Positions 1 through 10,330 are shown, counted from the stretch's first letter. The stretch is 64,000 nt of DNA from Mycobacterium kiyosense (GCA_021654635.1 AP025179.1:5456001-5520000), one strand, 5' to 3'. Notes: a model not told the origin generated them from the sequence alone. Numbers and translations: made by a program.

Positions 1-828
1 CGACTCGGCATCACCAGCGTGCGCTTCACCGGGGGTGAGCCACTGCTGGCCCGCCACCTCGAAGACGTCGTGGCCACCGCAGCCCGCCTCACTCCGCGCC
101 CGGAGATTTCATTGACCACCAACGGCGTCGGACTGGCGCGGCGGGCGGCCGCGCTGGCGGCGGCGGGTCTGGACCGCGTCAACGTGTCGGTGGACAGCAT
201 CGACCCCGCCCACTTCGCGGCCATCACCCGTCGGGACCGGCTGGCCGACGTGCTGGCCGGACTGGCCGCCGCTGCGGCAGCCGGTCTGGCACCGGTGAAG
301 GTCAATGCCGTTCTGGACCCCGCGACCGGTCGCGAAGACGTCGTCGAGTTGCTGAGGTTCTGCGTGGCGCACGGCTACCAGTTGCGGGTCATCGAGCAGA
401 TGCCGCTCGATGCGGGCCACCGGTGGCGCCGCCAAGCGGCGCTGAGCGCCGACGACGTGCTGGCTGCGCTGCGCCCGCACTTCCGGCTGCGACCCGATCC
501 AGCGCCGCGCGGTTCGGCCCCCGCCGAACTCTGGCTGGTCGACACCGGCCCCGGCACGCCCGCCGCCAAGTTCGGCGTCATCGCCTCGGTGTCGCACGCG
601 TTTTGCTCGGCCTGCGACCGCACCCGGCTCACCGCCGACGGCCAGATCCGCAACTGCCTGTTCTCCACCGAAGAGACCGACCTGCGCGCCCTACTGCGCG
701 GCGGCGCCGGGGACGACGCCATCGAGGCGGCGTGGCGCGACGCGATGTGGGCCAAGCCCGCGGGGCACGGCATCAACGACCCCGGGTTCGTCCAGCCCGA
801 CCGCCCGATGAGTGCCATCGGTGGCTGA
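1..828 (+). CDS. moaA: GTP 3',8-cyclase MoaA, 5' end cut by window
   Basis: Radical-SAM enzyme that rearranges GTP in the first step of molybdenum cofactor synthesis. The frame is open from base 1, so the N-terminus with the first CxxxCxxC cluster lies outside the window. Visible are the FTGGEP motif near the left edge, the C-terminal second-cluster segment FCSACDRTRL followed by a further Cys (IRNCLF), and the conserved C-terminal Gly-Gly tail (SAIGG). It overlaps the moaD start and so probably shares a transcript with it. Position next to moaD and rpfA matches the moaA2 locus of M. tuberculosis. Confidence 0.95.
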   Translation, partial: RLGITSVRFTGGEPLLARHLEDVVATAARLTPRPEISLTTNGVGLARRAAALAAAGLDRVNVSVDSIDPAHFAAITRRDRLADVLAGLAAAAAAGLAPVKVNAVLDPATGREDVVELLRFCVAHGYQLRVIEQMPLDAGHRWRRQAALSADDVLAALRPHFRLRPDPAPRGSAPAELWLVDTGPGTPAAKFGVIASVSHAFCSACDRTRLTADGQIRNCLFSTEETDLRALLRGGAGDDAIEAAWRDAMWAKPAGHGINDPGFVQPDRPMSAIGG

Positions 829-1111
829 GGGCCCCGTTGACGCAGCTACGACGGCCGTCCGGATCGAGGTGACCGTCCGGTACTTCGCGGCCGCCCGGGC
901 AGCCGCGGGTATCGAGTGGGAAACGGTCGAGTTGCCAACCGGCACCACGGTGGCCGGCCTGGTTCAGAATCTGGCGCGCCGGGGTACCCGCCTGGCAACG
1001 GTATTGGAACGCTGCTCTTATCTGCGCGACGGAATTGCCGTTCGAGATGAGGCCACCGCGTTATCCGCCGGCGACACCGTTGACGTACTCCCGCCGTTCG
1101 CCGGCGGTTAA
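821..1111 (+). CDS. moaD: molybdopterin synthase small subunit MoaD
   Basis: Ubiquitin-like sulfur carrier of molybdopterin synthase. After thiocarboxylation of its terminal glycine it donates sulfur to precursor Z. The protein is about 96 residues and ends in the diagnostic PPFAGG tail. The GTG at 821 gives a short overlap with moaA. An in-frame GTG at 812 is an alternative, and neither has a strong ribosome binding site, so translation is probably coupled to moaA. The partner subunit MoaE is encoded on the other side of rpfA on the opposite strand. Confidence 0.9.
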   Translation: MAEGPVDAATTAVRIEVTVRYFAAARAAAGIEWETVELPTGTTVAGLVQNLARRGTRLATVLERCSYLRDGIAVRDEATALSAGDTVDVLPPFAGG

Positions 1112-1114
1112 AAC

Positions 1115-1130
1115 TGTGAAATGCCTCACA
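1115..1130. promoter_or_regulatory. CRP/Cmr-type operator upstream of rpfA
   Basis: TGTGA-AATGCC-TCACA is a perfect match to the CRP-family consensus TGTGA-N6-TCACA. It begins four bases after the moaD stop and lies about 430 bp upstream of the rpfA start, ahead of the riboswitch. From memory, M. tuberculosis Rv3676 (CRP) controls rpfA, so cAMP-responsive control of rpfA is the natural reading. Confidence 0.8.
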
Positions 1131-1328
1131 TAACGGAACGATAACGGCCCGGCCACGCTCCGGTTTCGGCCGCTCCGAGCTGCGCAAATGCAGACCGTTC
1201 CTGCGGTTTTTCGCGACTTTTGTGTCCAAAACGCCGGTTTCTTCTAGACGTGACGGGATCGCCGGAACCCGCTACCGTCTCGGAAGGTTCGTCAGCCAAC
1301 CCGAAAGACGGACCCTCCCTCACCTGTT

Positions 1329-2382
<1,054 letters not shown>

Positions 2383-2411
2383 CCGTCAGGTTCGGCCTGC
2401 GCCGCGCCGGC

Positions 2412-2837
2412 TCAGGCCGAACCCACCCACTCTTCGGATCCGTCGTCGAAGAATTGGTGCTTCCAGACCGGAAGCCGCTCTTTGATGCTGTCTACCAACA
2501 CGGCACACGTAGCAAACGCCGCTTGGCGATGGTCGGCGGCGACGGCAGCCACCAGCGCGGCCTCCCCGATGTGCAACACCCCGACCCGGTGACTGGCCGC
2601 GACCGCTCGGACGCCGCTGGCCTGCCCGGCTACGTCGGCAACCACCTCAGCAAAAACCTCGGGGGCTGACGGGTGCGCGGTGTACTCCAGCCGCACCACC
2701 CGACGACCGCCGTCGTGGTCACGGATCATGCCGACGAAGCCGACGACGGCCCCTGCGGATTGGTGACCCACCAACGCCTCGTGCTCGGCGAGAAGGATCG
2801 GCTGCTCGGTCACTGCGGCGCGCAGGACCAGGTTCAT
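2412..2837 (-). CDS. moaE: molybdopterin synthase catalytic subunit MoaE
   Basis: Large subunit of molybdopterin synthase, which uses thiocarboxylated MoaD to convert precursor Z to molybdopterin. The 141-residue protein has the family features: [10 protein letters not shown] near residue 34, the [11 protein letters not shown] segment, and the C-terminal [11 protein letters not shown] motif with conserved active-site Lys residues. Last gene of a minus-strand moaC-mog-moaE operon; its ATG overlaps the mog stop by 4 nt. Convergent with rpfA across a 29-nt gap. Confidence 0.95.
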   Translation of the reverse strand: MNLVLRAAVTEQPILLAEHEALVGHQSAGAVVGFVGMIRDHDGGRRVVRLEYTAHPSAPEVFAEVVADVAGQASGVRAVAASHRVGVLHIGEAALVAAVAADHRQAAFATCAVLVDSIKERLPVWKHQFFDDGSEEWVGSA

Positions 2838-3313
2838 CGCCGGTGATCTTCGCCGGCGAGTTGGGCAAGCGCGTGATCCAGTACGCCCGCGAGCACCCCG
2901 AGGCCGTCCCGCACCCCGCCGGGTGAGCCAGGCAGGTTGACCACCAAGGTGTTGCCGGCCACCCCGCAGACCCCGCGCGACAGCACCGACGTCGGCACCC
3001 GCGGCAACCCGGCCTGCCGGATCGCGTCGGCCAATCCGGGAATGACGAAATCCAACACCGCAACGGTTTGCTCGGGGGTACTGTCGGTGGGTGAGATACC
3101 GGTTCCGCCGGAGGTGATGATCACATCTACGTTGTCGTCGAGCGCGTCGTTCAGTGCATCACCGACCGGATTTCCGTCGGCCACCACCCGCGCTTCGACA
3201 GATGAAAAGCCTTGATCCTCAAGCCATTCAGTGATGATCGGCCCGCATTCGTCGGCGTAGGCACCGGAAGCAGCCCGAGTGGACGCGATCACCACTCGTG
3301 CAGATCGGCTCAT
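2834..3313 (-). CDS. mog: molybdopterin adenylyltransferase, MoaB/Mog family
   Basis: Adenylylates molybdopterin before molybdate insertion. The 159-residue protein carries [11 protein letters not shown] and the [11 protein letters not shown] motif of the MoCF-binding domain. The ATG at 3313 gives a 4-nt overlap with the moaC stop and was preferred over longer upstream frames, which read as out-of-frame moaC. It overlaps moaE by 4 nt downstream, so the three genes are translationally coupled. Confidence 0.93.
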   Translation of the reverse strand: MSRSARVVIASTRAASGAYADECGPIITEWLEDQGFSSVEARVVADGNPVGDALNDALDDNVDVIITSGGTGISPTDSTPEQTVAVLDFVIPGLADAIRQAGLPRVPTSVLSRGVCGVAGNTLVVNLPGSPGGVRDGLGVLAGVLDHALAQLAGEDHRR

Positions 3314-3807
3314 TGTCTCACCCAACTTCCGCTGCGACCGCCCTCTTTGCTGAGCACCCGGATATCGTCGATGCGCGCGCCCGGATCCACCGCTTTGATC
3401 ATGTCGTAGAGGGTCAGGGCCGCCACGCTGACCGCAGTCAGGGCCTCCATCTCCACCCCCGTTCGGTCGGTGCTGCGCACCGTCGCGTTGATCTCGATAT
3501 CTGAGGTGCCGACGCTGAAGTCGACGTCGACCCCGGTGAGCGCCAGTTGGTGGCACAGCGGTATCAGATCGCTGGTGCGCTTGGCGGCGAGGATGCCCGC
3601 GACCCGTGCGGTCGCCAAGGCATCGCCCTTGGGCAGGCCGCCGGTCGAGATCAACGCCACTACGTCCGGGGAGGTGCGCAGCGCGCCCGCCGCGACAGCG
3701 GTGCGCCGGGTGGTGCTTTTGTCGGTGACGTCGACCATGTGCGCGGCGCCCCGCTCGTCCAGGTGCGACAGCGCGGGAACCTCTGAGTGCTCAGCCGCCC
3801 CGGACAT
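3310..3807 (-). CDS. moaC: cyclic pyranopterin monophosphate synthase MoaC
   Basis: Works with MoaA to form precursor Z from the 3',8-cyclised GTP. The 165-residue protein shows the MVDVTDK start region, [23 protein letters not shown], and the C-terminal DMIKAVD and LSKEGGRSG motifs. First Moco gene of the minus-strand trio, 8 nt after the small upstream gene. M. tuberculosis Rv0864 (moaC2) holds the same position. Confidence 0.95.
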   Translation of the reverse strand: MSGAAEHSEVPALSHLDERGAAHMVDVTDKSTTRRTAVAAGALRTSPDVVALISTGGLPKGDALATARVAGILAAKRTSDLIPLCHQLALTGVDVDFSVGTSDIEINATVRSTDRTGVEMEALTAVSVAALTLYDMIKAVDPGARIDDIRVLSKEGGRSGSWVRQ

Positions 3808-3815
3808 ACCGGCGA

Positions 3816-4010
3816 CTACCAGGTGGCAATGGTCACCGGATGAACATAGGGCAACTCCTCGGCGGGCACCGGGAACACCACTTCGCCAAAGGGTGACAGC
3901 GCGCCCGTGCGGTCGGTCACGAGTTCGCTCACCGCGTGGTCGTCGGGGTCCGTAGTGGGCCAGCCGTTGTCCACATACTTTGCCTTGCCTGCGTCAGCCA
4001 CGCGGTCCAT
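3816..4010 (-). CDS. conserved hypothetical, Rv0863-like
   Basis: A 64-residue protein with no recognisable domain, containing [21 protein letters not shown]. It probably heads the moaC-mog-moaE transcript, with an 8-nt gap to moaC. The ATG at 4010 was chosen; an in-frame ATG at 4028 would add six residues. Its place between moaC and the divergent Rv0862c-like gene matches Rv0863. Function unknown. Confidence 0.75.
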   Translation of the reverse strand: MDRVADAGKAKYVDNGWPTTDPDDHAVSELVTDRTGALSPFGEVVFPVPAEELPYVHPVTIATW

Positions 4011-4073
4011 TCTGACAGGTCCGCACACCGTACGCGACGGAAGGCCACCGGTCGGGCCTACGCTTGATCAGCA

Positions 4074-6333
4074 ATGACCGAACACACCCCGGATATCCCG
4101 CTGGGGTCTTGGCTGGCCGACCTGCCCGACGAGCGGCTGATCCTGCTGTTGGAGCTGCGGCCGGACCTTGCCCAGCCCCCACCCGGCAGCATCGCGGCAC
4201 TGGCCGCACGCGCCCAGGCTCGACAGTCGATCAAGGCCGCGACCGACGACCTCGACTTCCTGCGCCTGGCGGTTCTCGATGCGCTGCTGGTGCTGCAGGC
4301 CGACGTCGAGCCGGTGCCGGTGGCCAAGCTGTTGGCCCTGATCGGCGACCACGCTCCGCAGCCGGACGTGCTCGCCGCACTTGACGACCTCAGACAACGT
4401 GCCCTGGTGTGGGGCGACGCGGCGGTGCGGGTGGCCGGCGACACCGGGACCGCCCTGCCGTGGCATCCCGGCCAGGTGACGCTCGAGGATCGCTCACCCA
4501 CCGCCGAGCAGATCGCCGCCCTGATCGACGGACTCGACGCACCGGAACGAGACGTGTTGGAAAAGCTGCTGGAGGGCTCCCCGATGGGGCGTACCCGCGA
4601 CGCCGCCCCTGGCGCTCCCCCGGACCGGCCGGTGCCACGGCTGCTGTCGGCGGGACTGCTGCGCCGCATCGACGCCGAAACGGTCATTCTGCCGCGCCAC
4701 GTCGGGCAGGTATTGCGCGGGGAGAATCCCGGTCCCATCCGACTGACCGCCCCCGACCCGGTAGTTTCGGCCACCAAACCCGCCGATGCCGATGCCGCGG
4801 CCGCCGGGGCGGTCATCGATCTGCTGCGCCAGGTCGACGTCCTGCTGGAAAACCTCAGTGCCACACCGGTCTCCGAGCTACGCAGCGGCGGGCTCGGGAT
4901 TCGCGACATCAAGCGGTTGGCCAAGTCGACCGGCATCGACGAGCCCCGCGTGGGCCTGATCCTCGAACTCGCGGCGGCGGCCGGCCTGATCGGTAGCGGG
5001 ATGCCCGATCCGGAACCGACCTATGGCGAGGGACCGTACTGGGCGCCGACCACAGCCGCCGATCGCTACACCACTCTTACCGCCGCCGACCGTTGGTTCC
5101 TGCTGGCCGACACCTGGCTGGACCTGCCCGGTCGGCCCACGCTGATCGGCACCCGCGGCCCTGACGGCAAAACTTATGGCGCACTGTCGGACTCGCTGTT
5201 CTCCACCGCAGCCCCGTTGGACCGGCGGCTGCTGCTCGGCATGCTCGCCGAGTTGCCGGAGGGCGCCGGGGTCGACGAAACCACCGCGTCGGCGGCGTTG
5301 ATCTGGCGCCGCCCGCGGTGGTCGCGACGGCTGCAACCCGGGCCGGTCGCCGATTTGTTGTCCGAAGCGCACGCGCTGGGCCTGGTGGGCCGCGGGGCGA
5401 TCAGCACGCCGGGTCGAGTTCTGCTGGGGTCCGAAGATGATCCGGGTGCGGTCATCGCCGCGATGGCCCGCGCGCTGCCCAAGCCGATCGACCACTTCCT
5501 GGTGCAGGCCGATCTGACAGTGGTGGTGCCGGGCCCATTGGAACGTGAACTTGCCGACGAACTAGCCACCGTCGCCGACGTCGAATCTGCCGGCGCGGCA
5601 ATGGTTTACCGAGTCAGCGAGCAGTCCATCCGGCACGCGCTCGACATCGGCAAGACGCGGGACTGGATGCAAGATTTCTTCGCCAACCACTCGAAAACGC
5701 CCGTGCCACAAGGACTCACCTATCTGATCGACGACGTCGCGCGGCGGCATGGACAGCTCAGGATCGGCATGGCGGCGTCGTTCGTGCGCTGCGAGGATCC
5801 GGCGTTGCTCGCCCAGGCGGTCGCTGCGGCAGCTGCCAACGATCTACAGCTGCGGGCATTGGCCCCGACGGTGGCGGTGTCCCCGGCGTCGATCGCCGAG
5901 GTACTGGCGGCGTTGCGGTCGGCGGGGTTCGCCCCGGCGGCCGAGGACTCCACCGGCGCGATCGTCGACGTGCGCAGCCGCGGCGCGCGCGTACCCGCGC
6001 CACAGCGCCGCCGACCCTACCGGCCCCCCGGCGCGGCCCGGCGCCGACACCCTGCAAGCGGTGGTGGCGGTGTTGCGCACGGTGACCGCGGCGCCGTTCG
6101 GCAGCAGCCGCATCGATTCCACCGTCGCCATCGCGCTGCTGCAGCGCGCCGCGAAAGACCAGGAAACGGTGCTCATCGGATACCTCGACGCCGCCGGCGT
6201 GGCGACTCAGCGGGTGGTGTCCCCGATCGTGGTCAAGGGCGGTCAGCTGATGGCGTTCGATTCGGCGTCCGGGCGGCTACGCGACTTCGCCATCCACCGG
6301 ATCACCTCGGTGATGTCGCCCGACGAACGGTAG
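4074..6333 (+). pseudogene. XPB/helicase-associated protein, Rv0862c-like (frameshifted)
   Basis: Large conserved mycobacterial protein, about 752 residues if repaired, with a helicase XPB-subunit-like C-terminal domain. It always sits before the XPB helicase and may act with it. As given, the frame from 4074 holds to about 6023. The conserved C-terminus (from DTLQAVVAVLR to the TAG at 6331-6333) is in the +1 frame. The break falls on the C6 run at 6024-6029, and removing one C joins RRRPYRPP to ARPGADTLQA. Either a base-calling error or a true null allele. Confidence 0.85.
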
Positions 6334-6361
6334 TTGTCGGTCCACCGACGATAATGAACTG

Positions 6362-6418
6362 ATGTGCGCCGACGACGATGCAGAGCACAGCGACGGGGAA
6401 GGAGTGGCGCTGAAATGA
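6362..6418 (+). CDS. possible 18-codon leader ORF before ercc3
   Basis: ATG at 6362 opens an 18-residue frame, MCADDDAEHSDGEGVALK, ending in a TGA that overlaps the helicase ATG as ATGA. It is strongly acidic with one Cys at position 2, and it contains the helicase ribosome binding site. It may couple helicase translation, or be a chance short frame. No homologue can be checked here. Confidence 0.3.
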   Translation: MCADDDAEHSDGEGVALK

Positions 6419-8064
6419 CTGACGGACCGTTGATAGTGCAGTCCGACAAGACTGTGCTGCTCGAGGTGGATCACGAGCTCGCGGGGGCGGCGCGCGCCGC
6501 CATCGCGCCGTTCGCCGAGCTGGAACGCGCACCCGAGCACGTGCACACCTATCGCATCACGCCACTGGCGCTGTGGAACGCGCGAGCGGCGGGCCACGAC
6601 GCCGAGCAGGTGGTCGACGCACTGGTCAGCTTCTCGCGCTACGCGGTGCCCCAGCCGTTGCTCGTCGACATCGTCGACACCATGGCGCGATACGGGCGAT
6701 TGCAACTGGTCAAGCACCCCGCGCACGGTCTGACGCTGGTCAGTCTGGACCGCGCGGTGCTCGAGGAAGTGTTGCGCAACAAGAAGATCGCGCCGATGCT
6801 GGGTGCCCGCATCGATGACGACACCGTCGTCGTGCACCCCAGCGAGCGCGGCCGGGTCAAGCAGCTGCTGCTCAAGATCGGTTGGCCCGCAGAGGATCTC
6901 GCCGGGTACGTGGACGGCGAGGCACACCCCATCAGCCTGCAGCCCGACGGCTGGGAGTTGCGTGACTATCAGCAGCTGGCCACCGATTCGTTCTGGGCCG
7001 GCGGGTCAGGTGTGGTGGTGCTGCCGTGCGGGGCCGGCAAGACGCTGGTCGGCGCGGCGGCGATGGCCAAAGCTCAGGCCACCACGCTGATCCTGGTCAC
7101 CAACATCGTGGCGGCCCGGCAGTGGAAACGTGAGTTGGTGGCGCGCACGTCGCTGACCGAAGACGAGATCGGCGAATACTCCGGAGAAAAGAAGGAGATT
7201 CGCCCCGTCACCATCTCGACGTATCAGATGGTCACCCGTCGCAGCAAGGGCGAGTACCGGCACCTCGAACTCTTCGACAGCCGCGACTGGGGACTGATCA
7301 TCTACGACGAGGTGCACCTGCTGCCGGCGCCGGTGTTCCGGATGACCGCCGACCTGCAGTCGCGGCGGCGACTTGGCTTGACCGCCACCCTCATTCGGGA
7401 AGACGGCCGCGAGGGCGACGTGTTCTCCCTGATCGGCCCGAAGCGGTATGACGCGCCGTGGAAGGACATCGAGGCGCAGGGCTGGATCGCTCCGGCGGAG
7501 TGCGTAGAAGTTCGGGTCACCATGACCGACAGCGAGCGGATGAACTACGCGACTGCCGAACCAGAGGAGCGCTATAAACTGTGCTCGACGGTGCACACCA
7601 AAGTTGCTGTGGTCAAGTCGATTCTGAAAAATCATCCCGGCGAGCAGACGCTGGTGATCGGCGCCTACCTGGACCAGCTCGAGGAACTCGGCGCCGAACT
7701 GGATGCACCGGTGATTCAGGGGTCGACGAAGACTCGGGAGCGTGAGGAGCTGTTCGACAAGTTCCGCACCGGCGAGGTCTCCACGTTGGTGGTGTCCAAA
7801 GTCGCCAACTTCTCCATCGATCTACCGGAAGCGTCGGTGGCGGTGCAGGTTTCGGGTACCTTCGGGTCCCGCCAAGAGGAGGCCCAGCGGCTGGGCCGGC
7901 TGCTGAGGCCGAAGGCCGACGGCGGCGGCGCCATCTTCTATTCGGTGGTGGCACGCGACAGCCTGGATGCCGAGTACGCCGCGCACCGGCAACGCTTCCT
8001 GGCCGAGCAGGGCTACGGCTACATCATCCGCGACGCCGATGACCTGCTGGGGCCGGCCATCTGA
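6415..8064 (+). CDS. ercc3: DNA repair helicase XPB (Ercc3)
   Basis: Superfamily 2 ATP-dependent 3'-5' DNA helicase of the archaeal/bacterial XPB type. The 549-residue protein has an N-terminal damage-recognition-like region (about 1-175). Core motifs are the Walker A LPCGAGKT (about 203-210), DEVH (IIYDEVHLL), LGLTATL, and the helicase C domain with VVSKVANFSIDLPEA and QRLGRLLRPK. Preceded by GGAAGGAG about 8-10 nt before the ATG at 6415. Same order as M. tuberculosis Rv0861c. Confidence 0.95.
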   Translation: MTDGPLIVQSDKTVLLEVDHELAGAARAAIAPFAELERAPEHVHTYRITPLALWNARAAGHDAEQVVDALVSFSRYAVPQPLLVDIVDTMARYGRLQLVKHPAHGLTLVSLDRAVLEEVLRNKKIAPMLGARIDDDTVVVHPSERGRVKQLLLKIGWPAEDLAGYVDGEAHPISLQPDGWELRDYQQLATDSFWAGGSGVVVLPCGAGKTLVGAAAMAKAQATTLILVTNIVAARQWKRELVARTSLTEDEIGEYSGEKKEIRPVTISTYQMVTRRSKGEYRHLELFDSRDWGLIIYDEVHLLPAPVFRMTADLQSRRRLGLTATLIREDGREGDVFSLIGPKRYDAPWKDIEAQGWIAPAECVEVRVTMTDSERMNYATAEPEERYKLCSTVHTKVAVVKSILKNHPGEQTLVIGAYLDQLEELGAELDAPVIQGSTKTREREELFDKFRTGEVSTLVVSKVANFSIDLPEASVAVQVSGTFGSRQEEAQRLGRLLRPKADGGGAIFYSVVARDSLDAEYAAHRQRFLAEQGYGYIIRDADDLLGPAI

Positions 8065-8103
8065 GCGACGCCGCGGCGGTCGAGGGTTTGTCGGCGGCTT
8101 CTA

Positions 8104-8263
8104 GGGTGAAGCGTCGGCGTTGCGGGTGAAGTGCAGGCGTTGCGTGTGAAGCCACGGCGTTGAGAGTGAGGCTTCGGCGTTGGGTGTGAAGCTTCGGCGT
8201 TGGGTGTGAAGCTTCGGCGTTGGGTGTGAAGCTTCGGCGTCGAGAGTGAACCCACGGCGGCCA
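8104..8263. repeat. 20-bp tandem repeat array, block 1 (about 8 units)
   Basis: Units close to GTGTGAAGCTTCGGCGTTGG repeat with a 20-bp period; three consecutive central units are identical. The array starts about 40 bp after the XPB stop. Frames that read through it encode only monotonous repeats and no recognisable protein. No spacers separate the units, so it is not CRISPR. Confidence 0.9.
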
Positions 8264-8332
8264 AACGTCGAAAATCCCGCCACCACTACACAATCAACGC
8301 CCAGACTTCACACCCAACGCCCAGACTTCACA
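8235..8332. repeat. 98-bp direct duplication, copy 1
   Basis: Identical over 98 bp to 8488-8585, offset 253 bp. It contains the end of a 20-bp repeat block, a unique segment, and two 20-bp units in inverted orientation whose reverse complement is close to GTGTGAAGTCTGGGCGTTGG. Confidence 0.93.
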
Positions 8333-8393
8333 CCCCAACGACCGCACACGCAACAACATTGCGCCGCCTGCTAATTGGGTGAACCCAAGGGAT

Positions 8394-8515
8394 CGAGAGT
8401 GAACCCACGGCGTTGCGTGTGAAGCCACGGCGTCGAGAGTGAATCCACGGCGTCGAGAGTGAACCGACGGCCTTGCGTGTGAAGCCACGGCGTCGAGAGT
8501 GAACCCACGGCGGCC
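8394..8515. repeat. 20-bp tandem repeat array, block 2 (about 6 units)
   Basis: Diverged units of the block 1 family alternate cores such as GTGTGAAGCCACGGCG and GAGAGTGAACCCACGGCG, with the same 20-bp period. Together with block 1 and the inverted units it fills most of the 8065-8683 gap between ercc3 and the thiolase-like gene. Confidence 0.85.
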
Positions 8516-8585
8516 AAACGTCGAAAATCCCGCCACCACTACACAATCAACGCCCAGACTTCACACCCAACGCCCAGACTTCACA
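8488..8585. repeat. 98-bp direct duplication, copy 2
   Basis: Second copy of the 8235-8332 segment, no mismatch by eye. It ends about 100 bp before the stop codon of the thiolase-like gene. Confidence 0.93.
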
Positions 8586-8683
8586 TCCAACGCCAAGGCG
8601 TCGCACCCAAAGCCAAGGCACCGCACGCACCGACCCAGAGCCCACTCAAGCGACTGCAAACCCGCAAACCCACTGCGGCACAG

Positions 8684-9829
8684 CTAGAGCGACAGGATCG
8701 TCGCCGACGCGGTGCCCGGCGCCCCGTAGACCTGCGCCAGCCCGACCCGCGGATTGCCCGGCACCTGACGTTCACCGGCCTCCCCGCGCAGCTGACGCAC
8801 CAGCTCGTGCATCTGCCGCAGCCCCGACGCGCCGATCGGCTCGCCGTTGGCGATCAGCCCGCCGTCGGTGTTGACCGGCATCGAACCGTGTATCTCGGTG
8901 GCGCCGTCTGCCAGCAGCTTCTCCTGCTCACCGTCGGCGCACAGGCCGGTCTCGGCCATGTGGATGACCTCGTTACCTGCATCGGTGTCCTGCAACTGGG
9001 CCACGTCGACGTCCTCGGGCCCGATGCCCGCGGCCTCGTACGCCGCCTTGGACGCATACACCGTCGGTGAGACGTCCTCGTCGAGCGGTGCGAACGTGGC
9101 GTGCACCTCGTAGGCGCCGTAGCGGCGGGTGCGGATTTCGCAGGCCCGCACGTAGACCGGCTTGTCGGTGTACTTGTGCGCCATATCGGCGCGGCACATG
9201 ATCACCGCGGCTGCGCCCTCGTCGGGCGCGCAGAACATGTACTGCGTCAACGGGTAATTCAAAACCGGCGAGTTGAGGATCTCTTCGACTGAGATCTCCT
9301 TGCGCCGAAACGCATTCGGGTTCAGCGCACCGTTGCGGAAGTTCTTGTTCGCCACCCGCGCCAGTGTCTCTTGGGAGATGTTGTGGTCGTGCAGATACTT
9401 GTTGGCCTTCATCCCGAAGAACTTGGTGGTGACGAACTGCCCGTTCTGCGCATACCACTGGGGCAGCGCCAATTTGGCCGGGTCGTCGGTGAAGGCGCCG
9501 CGCGGGTGCTTGTCCAGACCGATGGCGATGCCGATGTCGTATTTGCCCAGCCGGATGGTGTCGGCCGTCTGCTGAATCGCGCTGGCCGCGGTGGCGCAGG
9601 CATTGAACACGTTGGTGAATGTGATGCCGGTCAGCCCGACCAGTCGGGTGACGGCGTCTGGGTTGGAGACCTCGTGGCTGCCGCCGAACCCGAACTGGAT
9701 GTCCTTCCATTCCACTCCGGCGTCGGTCAGGGCGGACTGGATGGCCTCGGCGCCCATCTGCATGGCCGTCTTGTCGAACCGGCCGAATGGGTGCAGGCCC
9801 ACACCGATGATCGCGACGTCGTTGGTCAT
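8684..9829 (-). CDS. thiolase-like lipid-transfer protein (SCP-x/Ltp family)
   Basis: 381-residue thiolase-fold protein of the SCP-x/Ltp type acting on acyl-CoA thioesters. Visible: AIIGVG near the N-terminus, NACATAASAI with the nucleophile-position Cys, and NTDGGLIANGEPIGASG near the C-terminus, where the usual GHP reads GEP. That loss, plus the DUF35 partner directly upstream, resembles Ltp/ChsH2-type retro-aldolase pairs of steroid side-chain degradation rather than a classical thiolase. ATG at 9829 follows the DUF35 stop by one base; an in-frame GTG at 9838 is an alternative. Confidence 0.85.
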   Translation of the reverse strand: MTNDVAIIGVGLHPFGRFDKTAMQMGAEAIQSALTDAGVEWKDIQFGFGGSHEVSNPDAVTRLVGLTGITFTNVFNACATAASAIQQTADTIRLGKYDIGIAIGLDKHPRGAFTDDPAKLALPQWYAQNGQFVTTKFFGMKANKYLHDHNISQETLARVANKNFRNGALNPNAFRRKEISVEEILNSPVLNYPLTQYMFCAPDEGAAAVIMCRADMAHKYTDKPVYVRACEIRTRRYGAYEVHATFAPLDEDVSPTVYASKAAYEAAGIGPEDVDVAQLQDTDAGNEVIHMAETGLCADGEQEKLLADGATEIHGSMPVNTDGGLIANGEPIGASGLRQMHELVRQLRGEAGERQVPGNPRVGLAQVYGAPGTASATILSL

Positions 9830-9830
9830 C

Positions 9831-10256
9831 TCAGGCACCCTGTCCCACCGGCCGGAACGCGAACGTCACGACCTCGTTGCCGTCCTCGTCGGTGGTGAGC
9901 GGCACCATGGTCAGCTCGACCTCCTGGCCGAACTGCAGCTTGGCGGGGTCGTTCTCGGTGAGCCGGCCCTCGACCCGAATCACGTCGTCGAGTTGCACCA
10001 GGCCCACACCGAACGGCACGAAGTCCTTGCCGGTAGGCCCAGCATACGGGGCGCCGGGCGGGAAACCCTGCGTGGTCCATGCGACGACGGTGCCGCGGCG
10101 CGGCAGCAACACGTCGCTCATCTCACCCAGGCTGCAGCGCGGACAGCGCTCCTGCACGGGGAAGGTGGTGGCGCCGCAGCCGCCACAGCGACTGCCGATC
10201 AGCTGCGGGTCCTCGTCGGGCCAGGTCGAGATCTCCGGGGCGAGTGCCTTCTGCAT
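9831..10256 (-). CDS. DUF35/OB-fold acyl-CoA-associated protein with zinc ribbon
   Basis: 141-residue rubredoxin-like zinc ribbon (CGGCGATTFPVQERCPRC) followed by an OB fold (GTVVAWTTQGFPP, PFGVGLVQLDD). Such proteins pair with SCP-x-type thiolases, and the gene abuts the thiolase-like gene. The ATG at 10256 is preceded by GGAGGATC; a longer upstream frame lacks this. A weak GAGAAT-type palindrome lies about 75 bp upstream at 10331-10345. Confidence 0.88.
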   Translation of the reverse strand: MQKALAPEISTWPDEDPQLIGSRCGGCGATTFPVQERCPRCSLGEMSDVLLPRRGTVVAWTTQGFPPGAPYAGPTGKDFVPFGVGLVQLDDVIRVEGRLTENDPAKLQFGQEVELTMVPLTTDEDGNEVVTFAFRPVGQGA

Positions 10257-10330
10257 CGAGGATCCTCCGTGGGACGTCAGACACGGGATAATGCAACTCA
10301 CCAGACGGTACAACAGCGTTCCGCAAAAAT

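Noticed and set aside
8104..8585. CRISPR array
   Set aside because: Units are contiguous at 20 bp with no unique spacers and no cas genes nearby.
8019..8775. Minus-strand open frames through the 20-bp array, repeating SFTPNAEASH-like residues
   Set aside because: They only translate the DNA repeat, have no ribosome site, and stay open merely because the repeat unit lacks stops.
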